DNA of 64,000 nt. Origin: Pelomonas margarita. Lineage in GTDB: Bacteria > Pseudomonadota > Gammaproteobacteria > Burkholderiales > Burkholderiaceae_C. Positions 55,173 to 63,004 of this stretch are shown piece by piece. Positions within the stretch are counted from its first letter, which is position 1; every line of letters starts with the position of its first letter. The stretch is from contig NZ_JBIGHW010000015.1 of NCBI RefSeq assembly GCF_043555875.1, positions 29,534 through 93,533 of the forward strand, in the 5' to 3' direction. The notes under the pieces are model-generated. The model saw only the letters and a program-made list of their open reading frames with translations. It made no database searches and was not told where the DNA came from. A program made the translations under genes and the position numbers.

Positions 55173-56429
55173 TTACGGGCCGAGGTCCAGCTCGATGCCG
55201 AAGCCCGGTCCGTCGGCCAGCAGCCGCAGGCTGCCGCCGTGGGCGCGCGCCACGATGTCGGCCAGCATCAGGCCCAGGCCCATGTGGCCGTCGTATTGCT
55301 CGGCCTGCAGTGCGGCTTGCAGCGCGGCGACGCGCTCGGGCGTGCAGCCGCTGCCGTCGTCCCGCAGCTGCAGCCGGTTGGGGCCGGCCGGCGCCACCTG
55401 CAGCCGCCGCGCGCCATGGCGCAGCGAGTTGTCCACGAGATTGATCAGCGCGGCGGCCAGCAGGTCGGCATCGGCCTGCACGGTGGTGGTGGCGGGCGCG
55501 TCGATGTGCAGGCCGTCCAGCGGCAGCCGCTCCAGCAGGCCGGCCACGTCCACCGGCTGGCGCTGCAGATCCACGCCGCTGCGGAACAGCGTCAGCAGCG
55601 CCGTGACGACGCGGCTGAGCCGGCCGGCCGCCTGGCGCATGCGGGCCAGCCGCGGGTGTAGCGGTGCCGGCGCCTCGCGCAGCGCAACGGCCAGCTGCGC
55701 ATCCAGCCCGGCCAGCGGCGTGCGCAGCGCGTGGGCGGCGTGGGCCGTGAAGGCGCGCTCGTTGGCCAGCCGGCGCTGCAGCCGCTGGCCCAGCTCGGCC
55801 AGCGCGTCGTGCATGGGGGCGATCTCGGCCCGTGTCGCGGCGGGCAGCGTGGCGGCCGGGGTCAGCGGGTCGTGGCCGCGCAGCGCAGTGGAGAAGTCGT
55901 GCAGCGGCTGCAGCTCGCGCCGCAGGCGCGCGCGCAGCAGCGCCAGTGCCAGCAGGCCTACGCCCAGCGCCGTGCCCGCGCTGGCCAGGCCCACGGCAGC
56001 CAGCGCCTCGCGGCGCTCCAGCGTCGTCTGCGCTACATACAGCGTGGCTGCGCCGAGCGGCTGACCGTAGGTCTGCCAGCGGTCCGCCGCCGTCGCGAAG
56101 CCGTGCTGCGCCACGGCATGAAAGGGTTGAGCCGGCGCCCGGGCCGAGCGGGCCCGCAGCCGGCCGTCGGGCCCTACCAGCTGCCAGGAGAAATGGCTGT
56201 CCGGCGCCGCTCCGCTCACCACCACCGGCGCGCCGCTGTCAGGCGGCGGGGCCACCTGCAGCGCCTGGGCCAGCGCATCGGCGGCGTCCTGCAGCGTCTC
56301 GTCCATCAGCTCGTCGACCTCGGCCCGCACCGCCAGCCACACCAGCCCCGCGCCTGCGAGCGCCCACAGCAGCGTCAGTCCCAGCACGAAGCGGGACAGC
56401 CGGCCCTGGATGGACGGCAGCGCCGTCAT
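55173..56429 (-). CDS. Sensor histidine kinase (PmrB/QseC-like)
   Basis: A 418-residue inner-membrane kinase: helices near 13-33 and 150-172 flank a small periplasmic domain of about 115 residues, then HAMP, H-box FTAHAAHALRTPLAGLDAQ, N-box LINLVDNSLRHG and G-boxes DDGSGC and GLGLMLADIV. It overlaps its response regulator by 4 bases. The neighbouring lipid A genes suggest a PmrB-like role in sensing envelope stress or cations. Confidence 0.9.
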   Translation of the reverse strand: MTALPSIQGRLSRFVLGLTLLWALAGAGLVWLAVRAEVDELMDETLQDAADALAQALQVAPPPDSGAPVVVSGAAPDSHFSWQLVGPDGRLRARSARAPAQPFHAVAQHGFATAADRWQTYGQPLGAATLYVAQTTLERREALAAVGLASAGTALGVGLLALALLRARLRRELQPLHDFSTALRGHDPLTPAATLPAATRAEIAPMHDALAELGQRLQRRLANERAFTAHAAHALRTPLAGLDAQLAVALREAPAPLHPRLARMRQAAGRLSRVVTALLTLFRSGVDLQRQPVDVAGLLERLPLDGLHIDAPATTTVQADADLLAAALINLVDNSLRHGARRLQVAPAGPNRLQLRDDGSGCTPERVAALQAALQAEQYDGHMGLGLMLADIVARAHGGSLRLLADGPGFGIELDLGP

Positions 56430-57085
56430 GGCGACGGCACCAGCCGGTAGCCCAGGCCGCGCCGGGTCTCGATGAGCTCGCGCCCGAGCTTGCGGCGCAG
56501 GCTGGATACATGCACCTCCAGCGCATTGCTGGCGATCTCGGCCTCGCCGCCCAGCACGATGAGCTCCAGCTCGCGCTTGTCGACGATGCGGCCGCTGCGC
56601 TGCACCAGCGCCTCCAGCAGCGCCCATTCGCGCGCGGTGAGCTCCACGTCCACGCCGTCGCGCCGAGCCAGCCGGGCGGCGAGGTCGATCGCTACCGGGC
56701 CCAGTACCACCGTGGCACTGGCCGCACCGGCGCGCCGCCGCGCGATGACGCGCAGCCGGGCCAGCAGCTCCTCGGGCTCGAAGGGCTTGACGAGGTAGTC
56801 GTCGGCGCCGCTGTCCAGCCCCTCGATGCGGTCGCTCAGCAGGTCCCGCGCGGTCAGCACCACCACCGGCGTGGTGTTGCCCTGGCGGCGCAGCGCCCGC
56901 ACCCAGGCGATGCCCGAGCCATCGGGCAGCTGCCAGTCCACCAGCAGCGCGTCGTAGGGGTCGGCCGCCAGCGCGCGGGCCGCGCCGAGCGTGCTCGCCC
57001 AGTCCACCGCATGGCCCTCGGCCGCGAGGAAGTCGCGCAGGCCTTCGCCCAGCACGTCGTCGTCTTCCAGCAGCAGCAGGCGCAT
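56426..57085 (-). CDS. OmpR-family response regulator (PmrA/QseB-like)
   Basis: A 219-residue regulator opening MRLLLLEDDDVLGEGL; receiver phosphoacceptor in LLVDWQLPDGSG, K in VKPFEPEELLARL; C-terminal winged helix (LTAREWALLEALVQRSGRIVDK, EVHVSSLRRKLG, ETRRGLGYRL). An in-frame ATG at 57103 would add six residues. It probably binds the CTTCAG direct repeat upstream of the divergent PAP2 gene. Confidence 0.9.
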   Translation of the reverse strand: MRLLLLEDDDVLGEGLRDFLAAEGHAVDWASTLGAARALAADPYDALLVDWQLPDGSGIAWVRALRRQGNTTPVVVLTARDLLSDRIEGLDSGADDYLVKPFEPEELLARLRVIARRRAGAASATVVLGPVAIDLAARLARRDGVDVELTAREWALLEALVQRSGRIVDKRELELIVLGGEAEIASNALEVHVSSLRRKLGRELIETRRGLGYRLVPSP

Positions 57086-57146
57086 CGTGGTCGGGTCAGG
57101 CATCAACAGGTCAGGGCTGCGAACGCTAGCACGCGGGGCGTGACGG

Positions 57147-57163
57147 CTTCAGCCTGTCTTCAG
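57147..57163 (+). promoter_or_regulatory. PmrA-box-like direct repeat
   Basis: CTTCAG-CCTGT-CTTCAG is an exact hexamer repeat with a 5-base spacer, the geometry of PmrA/QseB boxes (CTTAAG-N5-CTTAAG type). It lies between the divergent regulator operon and the PAP2-eptA operon, 24 bases before the PAP2 start. Confidence 0.6.
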
Positions 57164-57187
57164 GTGGCGTGGGCTCAATGCGGGGCC

Positions 57188-57895
57188 ATGTCGCTGTCTG
57201 CCCCGCCCCTGTCCCCGCTGTCGCTGTCTGCCGGCCCGCTGTCTGTGACTCCCGCCGGGCGTGCCGAGCTGTGGGCCACGCTGCTGTCGTTGGGCCTGCT
57301 GCTGGCCTGGGACGCGTCGGCGCTGGACCTCGCGGCCGTGCGCGCCTGGGGTGACGCCGCCGGCTTTGCGCTGCGCGAGCACTGGCTCACCAGCGGCGTG
57401 CTGCACCAGGGCGGCCGGGCGCTGGCGTGGCTGATGGCCGGCTTGCTGCTGCTCAATGTCGTCCGACCGGTGCTGCCGCGCCAGACCCGCCGCGAGCGCG
57501 TCTGGTGGCTGGTCATGACGCTGCTGTGCGTGCTGCTGATCCCGCTGCTCAAGCGCGCCAGCACCACCAGCTGCCCTTGGGACCTGGCCGAGTTCGGCGG
57601 CCTGGCCCAGTACGTGTCGCACTGGCGGCCGGGTGTGCTGGACGGTGGCGGCGGCCACTGTTTCCCGTCCGGCCATGCCAGCGCCGCGTTCGTGTTCTTC
57701 AGCGGCTACTTCGCGCTGCGGCGCGCCTACCCGCGCGCGGCCATCGCGTGGTTGTGCGCGGTGCTGCTGGCCGGCGCGGTGTTCGGTTGGGGGCAGATGG
57801 TGCGCGGCGCGCACTACCCCAGCCACACGCTGTGGACGGCCTGGATCTGCTGGGCCGTCGCGCTGGCCGGCAGCCGGCTGCTGAAGCAGCCCTGA
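57188..57895 (+). CDS. PAP2-family membrane phosphatase
   Basis: A 235-residue protein with about five helices and the PAP2 active-site motifs K-R (LLKRASTTSC), CFPSGHASAA (PSGH) and GAHYPSHTLWT (SRxxxxxHxxxD variant ending H-x-x-W). It resembles LpxE/PgpB/YwoB-like lipid phosphatases. A second product of the PmrA-like operon with eptA; it could remove lipid A phosphate or recycle undecaprenyl or diacylglycerol products. Confidence 0.87.
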   Translation: MSLSAPPLSPLSLSAGPLSVTPAGRAELWATLLSLGLLLAWDASALDLAAVRAWGDAAGFALREHWLTSGVLHQGGRALAWLMAGLLLLNVVRPVLPRQTRRERVWWLVMTLLCVLLIPLLKRASTTSCPWDLAEFGGLAQYVSHWRPGVLDGGGGHCFPSGHASAAFVFFSGYFALRRAYPRAAIAWLCAVLLAGAVFGWGQMVRGAHYPSHTLWTAWICWAVALAGSRLLKQP

Positions 57896-57938
57896 TGCCA
57901 CCCGGCGGCCCGCCCGCCTCACGATCCCAAGCCCTGCC

Positions 57939-59618
57939 GTGACTTCTCCCTTCAAACAAGCGCTGGCCTGGTGCCGGCCCGATGTGTCGCGCCCACTCAC
58001 CCAGGCCTGGCTGGCCGCGCTGTGGATGGGCCTGCTGGCCAACTGGCCGCTGTGGCGCCAGCTGCAGGCGCTGCCCGAGGTGACCGGGCTGCGCGGCCTG
58101 GGCTTCGGGCTGGCGATGGCGGGCATCGTGACGGCCTCCACCGGCGCGCTGCTGAGCCTGCTGGCCTGGCCGCGCGTGGGGCGGCCGCTGCTGGCGCTGC
58201 TGCTGCTGGCCGCAGCGGCGCTGGCGCACTTCATCGGCAGCTACGGCATCGTGTTCGACCCCAGCATGGTGGTGAACATGGCGCAGACCGATGCCCACGA
58301 GACCCGCGACCTGCTGAGCGGGCGCCTGCTGCTGAGCCTGGCGCTGCTCGGCGCGCTGCCGGCCTGGTGGCTGCTGCGCCGGCCCGCGGCCGCGGCGCAG
58401 CGGCTGGGCGCCCGGCTGGGCGGCAACGCCGCCGGCTTCGTGCTGGGGCTGGCGGCGGCGGCTGTGCTGGCGGTGGGGGTGTTCGCCGACCTGTCGTCCA
58501 CCATGCGCAACCACAAGCGGCTGCGCTACATGATCACGCCGCTCAACGCCGTGTACTCGCTGGGCGCGGCGGCCTCGCGCGGCAGCGCGGCCCCTTCCGG
58601 GCCGCCCTCCGTCATCGGCGCCGATGCCCGCCTGCTGCCGCGCCCGCCGGGCAGCCGGCCGCCGCTGTTGCTCATCGTCGTCGGCGAAACGGCGCGCAGC
58701 ATGAACTTCAGCCTCAACGGCTATGCGCGGCCCACCAACCCCGAGCTGGCGACGCTGCCCGTGCTCAGCCTGCGCGACGTCACGTCCTGCGGCACGGCCA
58801 CCGCAGCGTCGCTGCCGTGCATGTTCTCGCCGCTGGGCCGCGAGGCCTTCCTCGCGCTCAAGCAGCCGCAGGAGAACCTGCTGGACGTGCTGCAGCGCGC
58901 CGGCCTGGCCGTGCTGTGGCTGGACAACCAGAGCGGCTGCAAGGGGCTGTGCGACCGCGTGCCCCACAGCCCTACCACCCGGTTGCCCCCCGGCGCCGCG
59001 CCGCTACCCGCCGGCCTGTGCGACGGCGACGAATGCCTGGACGACGCGCTGCTGCACGGGCTGGACGCGCGCCTCGCTGCGCTGGACGCCGAGCGCGCCA
59101 GCCGCGGCGTGGTGCTGGTGATGCACCAGATGGGCAGCCACGGCCCGGCCTACTACAAGCGCTCAGCGCCTGATCAGAAGCCCTTCCAGCCCGAGTGCCG
59201 CAGTAGCTCGCTGCAGCAGTGCCCGCGCGAGCAGGTCGTCAACGCCTACGACAACAGCCTCGTCGCTACCGACCGGTTGCTGGCGCGCAGCATTGCCTGG
59301 CTGCAGACGCAGCAGCAGCGCTTCGACACCGGGCTGCTGTACGCGTCCGACCACGGCGAATCGCTGGGCGAGGGCGGGCTCTACCTGCACGGCATGCCCT
59401 ATGCCTTCGCCCCGCGCGAGCAGACCCACGTGCCCATGATCCTGTGGGTGCCCGCAGGCGGCGCGCTGGCCGCGTCGCTCAAGCCCGGCTGCCTGCCCGC
59501 GCTGCGCGACCGGCCGGTCTCGCACGACCACTTCTTCCACACCGCGCTGGGCTGGGTGGGCGTGCAGGCCAGTGTCTACCGGCCCGACTGGGACTTGCTG
59601 GCGGGCTGCCGGCGCTGA
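57939..59618 (+). CDS. eptA: Lipid A phosphoethanolamine transferase
   Basis: A 559-residue inner-membrane enzyme: five N-terminal helices (to about residue 185) and a periplasmic sulfatase-fold domain with metal ligand E250 (IVVGETARSMNFSLNGY), nucleophile T286 (SCGTATAASLPC), and LLYASDHGESLGE. Conserved cysteine pairs (SCGTA...PC, GCKGLC, CDGDEC, CRSSSLQQC) fit the disulfides of EptA/MCR enzymes. It moves phosphoethanolamine from PE to lipid A phosphates, lowering polymyxin binding. Start is GTG. It lies 43 bases after the PAP2 gene. Confidence 0.94.
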   Translation: MTSPFKQALAWCRPDVSRPLTQAWLAALWMGLLANWPLWRQLQALPEVTGLRGLGFGLAMAGIVTASTGALLSLLAWPRVGRPLLALLLLAAAALAHFIGSYGIVFDPSMVVNMAQTDAHETRDLLSGRLLLSLALLGALPAWWLLRRPAAAAQRLGARLGGNAAGFVLGLAAAAVLAVGVFADLSSTMRNHKRLRYMITPLNAVYSLGAAASRGSAAPSGPPSVIGADARLLPRPPGSRPPLLLIVVGETARSMNFSLNGYARPTNPELATLPVLSLRDVTSCGTATAASLPCMFSPLGREAFLALKQPQENLLDVLQRAGLAVLWLDNQSGCKGLCDRVPHSPTTRLPPGAAPLPAGLCDGDECLDDALLHGLDARLAALDAERASRGVVLVMHQMGSHGPAYYKRSAPDQKPFQPECRSSSLQQCPREQVVNAYDNSLVATDRLLARSIAWLQTQQQRFDTGLLYASDHGESLGEGGLYLHGMPYAFAPREQTHVPMILWVPAGGALAASLKPGCLPALRDRPVSHDHFFHTALGWVGVQASVYRPDWDLLAGCRR

Positions 59619-59740
59619 GAGGCCGGCGGCCGCGCCGCCGCCGCGAGCACAGCGGTGACGAAGCCGGCCCGCAGCGTGCGATGCGGCACGGGCATTTGTG
59701 GCGGCTGCCGCCAGCAGGGGTCAGGTGCCGTGGCGGCGGT

Positions 59741-60052
59741 TCATGCGTTCCCCTGCGTGGCGGCCGGGCCGCGCTTGAGCTGCTGCATGAAGGCCTTGAA
59801 GTGCGGCGCGAAGCCGGCGAACAAAGGCAGCTCGCGGTGCTGCAGCATCACCTCGCTGAACAGCTTCAGGCCCACGGCAAAGGCCGTCGCATCGGCCTCG
59901 GGCAGGTCGCCGCGCAGGCGCATGCGCGCCACGATGGCCAGGATGTCGTCGTGGTTGCCGGTCTGGAAGCTCAGCGGCTGCGGCGCCAGCGGCGGGCTGC
60001 CGTCCGGCAGGGCGAGGTGCTCGATGGTCACGCGGTAGCGGTGCTGCTTCAT
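59741..60052 (-). CDS. DUF3861 protein
   Basis: A 103-residue soluble protein opening MKQHRYRVTIEHLALPDG, with the DUF3861 core (LSFQTGNHDDILAIVARMR, AVGLKLFSEVMLQ, LFAGFAPHFKAFMQQLK). Function unknown. It lies two bases after the PadR gene and is co-transcribed with it. Confidence 0.85.
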   Translation of the reverse strand: MKQHRYRVTIEHLALPDGSPPLAPQPLSFQTGNHDDILAIVARMRLRGDLPEADATAFAVGLKLFSEVMLQHRELPLFAGFAPHFKAFMQQLKRGPAATQGNA

Positions 60053-60054
60053 GG

Positions 60055-60738
60055 TCAGACCTCCAGTTTCTGGATGGCGAGCGCGGCCTCATCGATCAGC
60101 GTGGCCACGCGCCGGGCGAGATCGGGGCTGGCATTGGCCGGTGAGAAGCGCATGTGCAGCACCGCCTTCAGGTTGCCCATGGCGCGTTCGATGTCGGGCG
60201 AGCGACGGGCGCCGGCACCTTCGCGCACCCCGCGCAGCCGCTCGGTCAGGGCGGTCAGTTCGTCGCGCTGGCGTTCCAGTTGCGCGAGGCCCTCCGTCGT
60301 CACCGTGTACTGCTTGCGGCCGGCATCACCGTCCGCGACCGTCGCCCAGCCCATGTCGACGAGATAGGTCAGCGTCGGGTAGATGACGCCCGGGCTCGGG
60401 CTGTAGTCACCGCCCACCAGGCCTTCGATGAACTTGATGAGCTCGTAGCCATAGCAGGGCCGCTCGGCGACCAGGCTCAGCGCCAGCAGCTTGATCGCGC
60501 CGGCTTCGAACATGCGGCCGCCGCGGCCGTGGCCACCGCCGTGGCCGCCCGGGCCGCCGCCGCCGTGGCGACTGAAGCCGCCACCGGCCGCCCCACGGTG
60601 GCCGCCGCGCCCTTCGGCGTGGCCTACGCGCATGCCGTGGTGAGGTTGGCGAGCCTCGCGCTCGCCCGGGTGGATGGGCGACGAGGGGCCGCAAGCGGCG
60701 GCAGGGCGCCGGTCGAAGAAGAAATGTCGTGGATGCAA
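60055..60738 (-). CDS. PadR-family regulator with His/Gly-rich N-terminal extension
   Basis: A 227-residue regulator. The PadR winged helix starts near residue 75 (ALSLVAERPCYGYELIKFIEG, SPGVIYPTLTYLVDMGW, GRKQYTVTTEGL), followed by a helical C-terminal region. Residues 35-75 are a His/Gly/Arg-rich stretch (GGGGPGGHGGGHGRGGRMF) seen in some proteobacterial PadR proteins and possibly metal-binding. The start is taken as TTG at 60738, with GGAG 7 bases upstream; ATG 60633 would drop 35 residues. Palindromes at 60758-60780 are the likely operator. Confidence 0.85.
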   Translation of the reverse strand: MHPRHFFFDRRPAAACGPSSPIHPGEREARQPHHGMRVGHAEGRGGHRGAAGGGFSRHGGGGPGGHGGGHGRGGRMFEAGAIKLLALSLVAERPCYGYELIKFIEGLVGGDYSPSPGVIYPTLTYLVDMGWATVADGDAGRKQYTVTTEGLAQLERQRDELTALTERLRGVREGAGARRSPDIERAMGNLKAVLHMRFSPANASPDLARRVATLIDEAALAIQKLEV

Positions 60739-60757
60739 GTTGCAACTCCGATGTGGT

Positions 60758-60780
60758 TTAGATGCATCTAAGATATATCT
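60758..60780. promoter_or_regulatory. Two adjoining perfect palindromes upstream of padR
   Basis: TTAGATGCATCTAA (14-base perfect palindrome) abuts AGATATATCT (10-base perfect palindrome), sharing one A. ATAT-type palindromes are typical PadR operators. The site lies 20 bases upstream of the proposed TTG start, so autoregulation is likely. Confidence 0.7.
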
Positions 60781-60859
60781 CAAAGCAAACAAAGTCCAGC
60801 GGGTGAGCTGCAGCTTTGCAGAGCTTCACGTGGCGCCCGGGGCGATCGCGCGCCCTGGC

Positions 60860-61480
60860 CTACCAGCTCAAGCAGGCCAGGCCTGCGGCGCGCGGGTTTC
60901 GGGGGGTGATTTGGGGCGCCCCCGTTCGACGGTCAGTTGCGAACCCAAGAATGGGCGCAACTCTGGGGGGCAGGTCGACGCCGGCTTCAAGCAGGTGAGT
61001 GGCGAAGCAGTGACGCAGGGTGTGGGTGCTGCCGGCCTTGTCGATGCGGGCATCGCGCCGTGCGGCCTGGTAGTGGCGCAGCCCGCAGGCGTACAGCGTT
61101 TGCAGCAGCATGCGGGCCATGGGGCTGTGGCAGTGCGCGAAGAGCCGGGCGATCTGCTCGCGGCTCAGCAGCTCGGGCTGCTTCTGGCGCGTGCGCGCCA
61201 CCGGCGGCAGCATGCGCTCGCCCGTCTCTGGCTGGGCCAGCACGTGGGTGAACAGGAAGCGGCTGGCAGCGGCGACGTGGTTGCCGCTGGAGAAGGACAG
61301 CTTGCGGTCCTTGACGAGGTACAGCATGTAGGTCTCGATCTCCTGGGCGCTCAGCACGGCCGGGCTGCGTCCGAAGTAGCGCGCCATGCGCCCTAGCGAG
61401 TCGACGTAGGTCTCTTGCGTGCGCACCGCCAAGCCGCGCACCGCCATGGCATTCAGCATCTGTTGCCGCAACGGGGTCAT
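60860..61480 (-). pseudogene. Internally deleted tyrosine recombinase (IS91-associated type)
   Basis: Residues 1-135 match the SAM-like N-terminal and first catalytic part of a phage-integrase-family recombinase (MTPLRQQMLNAMAVRGLAVRTQETYV; LLQTLYACGLR, where R is the first catalytic residue). Then about 100 residues are missing, and the frame resumes at TLRHCFATHLLEAGVDL (the HxLRH motif). The rest has no catalytic Tyr. The frame stays open across the join, so the product is probably inactive. This family is often found beside IS91-type transposases, none of which is in view. Confidence 0.85.
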
Positions 61481-61498
61481 GACCTTCTCCTTCGTGCC

Positions 61499-61512
61499 GG
61501 GGAACGTTCCCC
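61499..61512. promoter_or_regulatory. Perfect 14-base palindrome before recombinase remnant
   Basis: GGGGAACGTTCCCC lies 19 bases upstream of the remnant's start codon. It could be an operator for the former integrase gene; no regulator is known. Confidence 0.4.
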
Positions 61513-61657
61513 AAGCAGAAGGCTTGACTCGCCACGCCCTTCTCGCAAGTCCCGCTTGAATGCAAAACGCGGTGGCCGCCGCACGGGCGCACCGCGTCAG
61601 CGGTTTAGTTCAACGCCCGAGTTCACCGGCGTCGGAGCACCGAAGGTGCGCAGGGCA

Positions 61658-61700
61658 CCAACACTGGCCATAAGAATGCCGAAGGTATGGTCAGTGTTGG
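61658..61700. repeat. Inverted repeat in 328-base gap before the toxin-antitoxin pair
   Basis: CCAACACTGGCCATA pairs with TATGGTCAGTGTTGG (14 of 15, the exception a G-T wobble in RNA) around a 13-base loop; weaker pairing continues outward. The gap from 61481 to 61808 otherwise holds no gene. The octamer-like CGAAGGT occurs three times (61641, 61680, 61740). Confidence 0.6.
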
Positions 61701-61808
61701 CGTCCGCGTGCAACGGCCTGTTGGCCCGGGTTGGGCCACCGAAGGTTGTTTGACTTGCGGTAGCAAGTGATGCAGACTGGTTGAATGACTAGTTCGATGG
61801 AGGTGGCA

Positions 61809-62066
61809 ATGCATACGTGGCCAGTTCAGGATGCAAAGGCGCGGTTCAGCGAGTTCTTGGATGCCTGCCTGCACGAAGGACCGCAGATGGTGACGCGGCG
61901 AGGCACGGAAGCCGCTGTGCTCATTCCAGTGGAGGAGTGGCGCAGGCTCCAATCAGCCGCGCGCCCCTCACTCAAGCAGCTTTTGTTGTCTGACGCTGCG
62001 CGGGCTGATTTTGAAGTGCCTGCTCGCGGCAAGGCTACGCGTCGCAAGGTGGAGCCCATGCTGTGA
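61809..62066 (+). CDS. Phd/YefM-family antitoxin
   Basis: An 85-residue protein with the Phd fold (WPVQDAKARFSEFLDACL, GPQMVTRRGTEAAVLIPVEEWRRL) and a charged C-terminal tail that would wrap the toxin. The start at 61809 has GGAGGT about 5 bases upstream; ATGs at 61785 and 61797 are less favoured. It overlaps the toxin gene by 4 bases. Confidence 0.9.
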   Translation: MHTWPVQDAKARFSEFLDACLHEGPQMVTRRGTEAAVLIPVEEWRRLQSAARPSLKQLLLSDAARADFEVPARGKATRRKVEPML

Positions 62067-62479
62067 TGAGGAAGTACCTGTTGGACACCAACGTGGTGTC
62101 TGAACTCCGCCGCCAACGCCCACACGGAGGCGTGGTTGCCTGGCTTGAATCTTTGGATGACGCGCAACTGCACCTGTCCGCAGTGACGCTGGGCGAGATC
62201 CAGGCCGGCATTGAGATGACGAGGGAACAAGACCCCGACAAAGCGCGAGAAATCGAGGGCTGGCTCGAACAAGTTTCCGGCAGCTACAACGTGCTGCCAA
62301 TGGATGCCAGCACATTCAGGGCGTGGGCGCGATTGATGCACAGGAAGTCCGATACGCTTTATGAAGACGCAATGATTGCAGCCACTGCGCAGGTGCACGG
62401 ATTGACCGTTGCAACGCGAAACGTCAGTGATTTCAATGCGTTGGGGCTGGAAGTCTTCAATCCATTTGCCTCGGTGTAG
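62063..62479 (+). CDS. vapC: VapC/FitB-like PIN-domain toxin
   Basis: A 138-residue PIN nuclease: D8 in YLLDTNVVSELRR, E in VTLGEIQAGIE, D in LYEDAMIAATA and the final D in RNVSDFNALG make the acidic metal site. It likely cleaves a specific RNA, restrained by the upstream antitoxin. FitB-like length and motif. The pair sits beside a recombinase remnant, typical of mobile DNA. Confidence 0.92.
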   Translation: MMRKYLLDTNVVSELRRQRPHGGVVAWLESLDDAQLHLSAVTLGEIQAGIEMTREQDPDKAREIEGWLEQVSGSYNVLPMDASTFRAWARLMHRKSDTLYEDAMIAATAQVHGLTVATRNVSDFNALGLEVFNPFASV

Positions 62480-62950
62480 GCATGCAGTGCCTGAGGGCGC
62501 CAAACGCGCCGAACATCGCCGCCGTGAGCACCCCACGCCCCGTCTGGCGCTGCACCTGCGGCCAGCCCATGGCCGTGCTGTGTCGGCGCATGCCACCGCT
62601 ACAGCCGTCGCCCTGCGCCACCGCCCGGGCCCTGCGGCCCGACGCGCCCGGCAAGGCTGACAGGCCCAGGCCCGGCAGGCCCGATCAAGCGCGAGACGCA
62701 ACGATGCACTGACCCTTGGGCACCGCCGCCGTCTTCAACGGGCTCCACCAAAGCGCCGTCGCGCCAGCTTGCACGCCCATCTGACATAACGGCCAGAACC
62801 AGCGCCAACTCCGCCCGCTCAGACCGCCCGCAGCAACCTCGACACGCCTCTGCGCACTTCGCCGCCGCTGCCAGCGCCGTTCACGCGACTGGCTCCCCCG
62901 AATCTATTTGCAGTGGCCCGCCACCCGACGCGCCGCCTGGCCCCGGGCTT
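62480..62950. other. Gene-poor stretch between toxin gene and attC-like site
   Basis: About 470 bases without a convincing gene. It is C-rich on the plus strand (long runs of GCCNCC). A 76-codon frame at 62482 just after vapC is too weak to call. No transposase, repeat or RNA gene was seen. It may be eroded mobile DNA. Confidence 0.5.
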
Positions 62951-63004
62951 GTCCAACAAACGGATCAGATCGCGGCAAGCGCGATCTATCCTTACTCGTT
63001 AGGC
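62951..63004 (-). mobile_element. attC-like recombination site at the 3' end of the HEPN gene
   Basis: Read on the minus strand, GCCTAAC (fits RYYYAAC) overlaps the gene's TAA stop and is followed by an imperfect palindrome, GGATAGATCGCG-CTTGC-CGCGATCTGATCC, with one bulged base, ending at GTTGGAC (fits GTTRRRY). The ~54-base length, bulge and position directly after a cassette-like gene match integron attC sites. The two end boxes are not fully complementary, so recombination competence is uncertain. Confidence 0.6.

Noticed and set aside
59655..60038. 127-codon plus-strand frame with Cys pairs (GTGICGGC)
   Set aside because: It overlaps the DUF3861 gene on the other strand almost entirely and has no family match; the Cys pattern arises from the complementary codons.
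61608..61738. Possible second attC site from GTTCAAC to GTTGGGC around the inverted repeat
   Set aside because: The outer boxes do not pair and the spacing of inner boxes is irregular; kept only as an inverted repeat.
62482..62712. 76-codon frame right after vapC with a CxC...C pattern (RCTCGQPMAVLC)
   Set aside because: No ribosome site, Pro/Arg-rich composition and no family. It could be a real small protein but the support is too thin.
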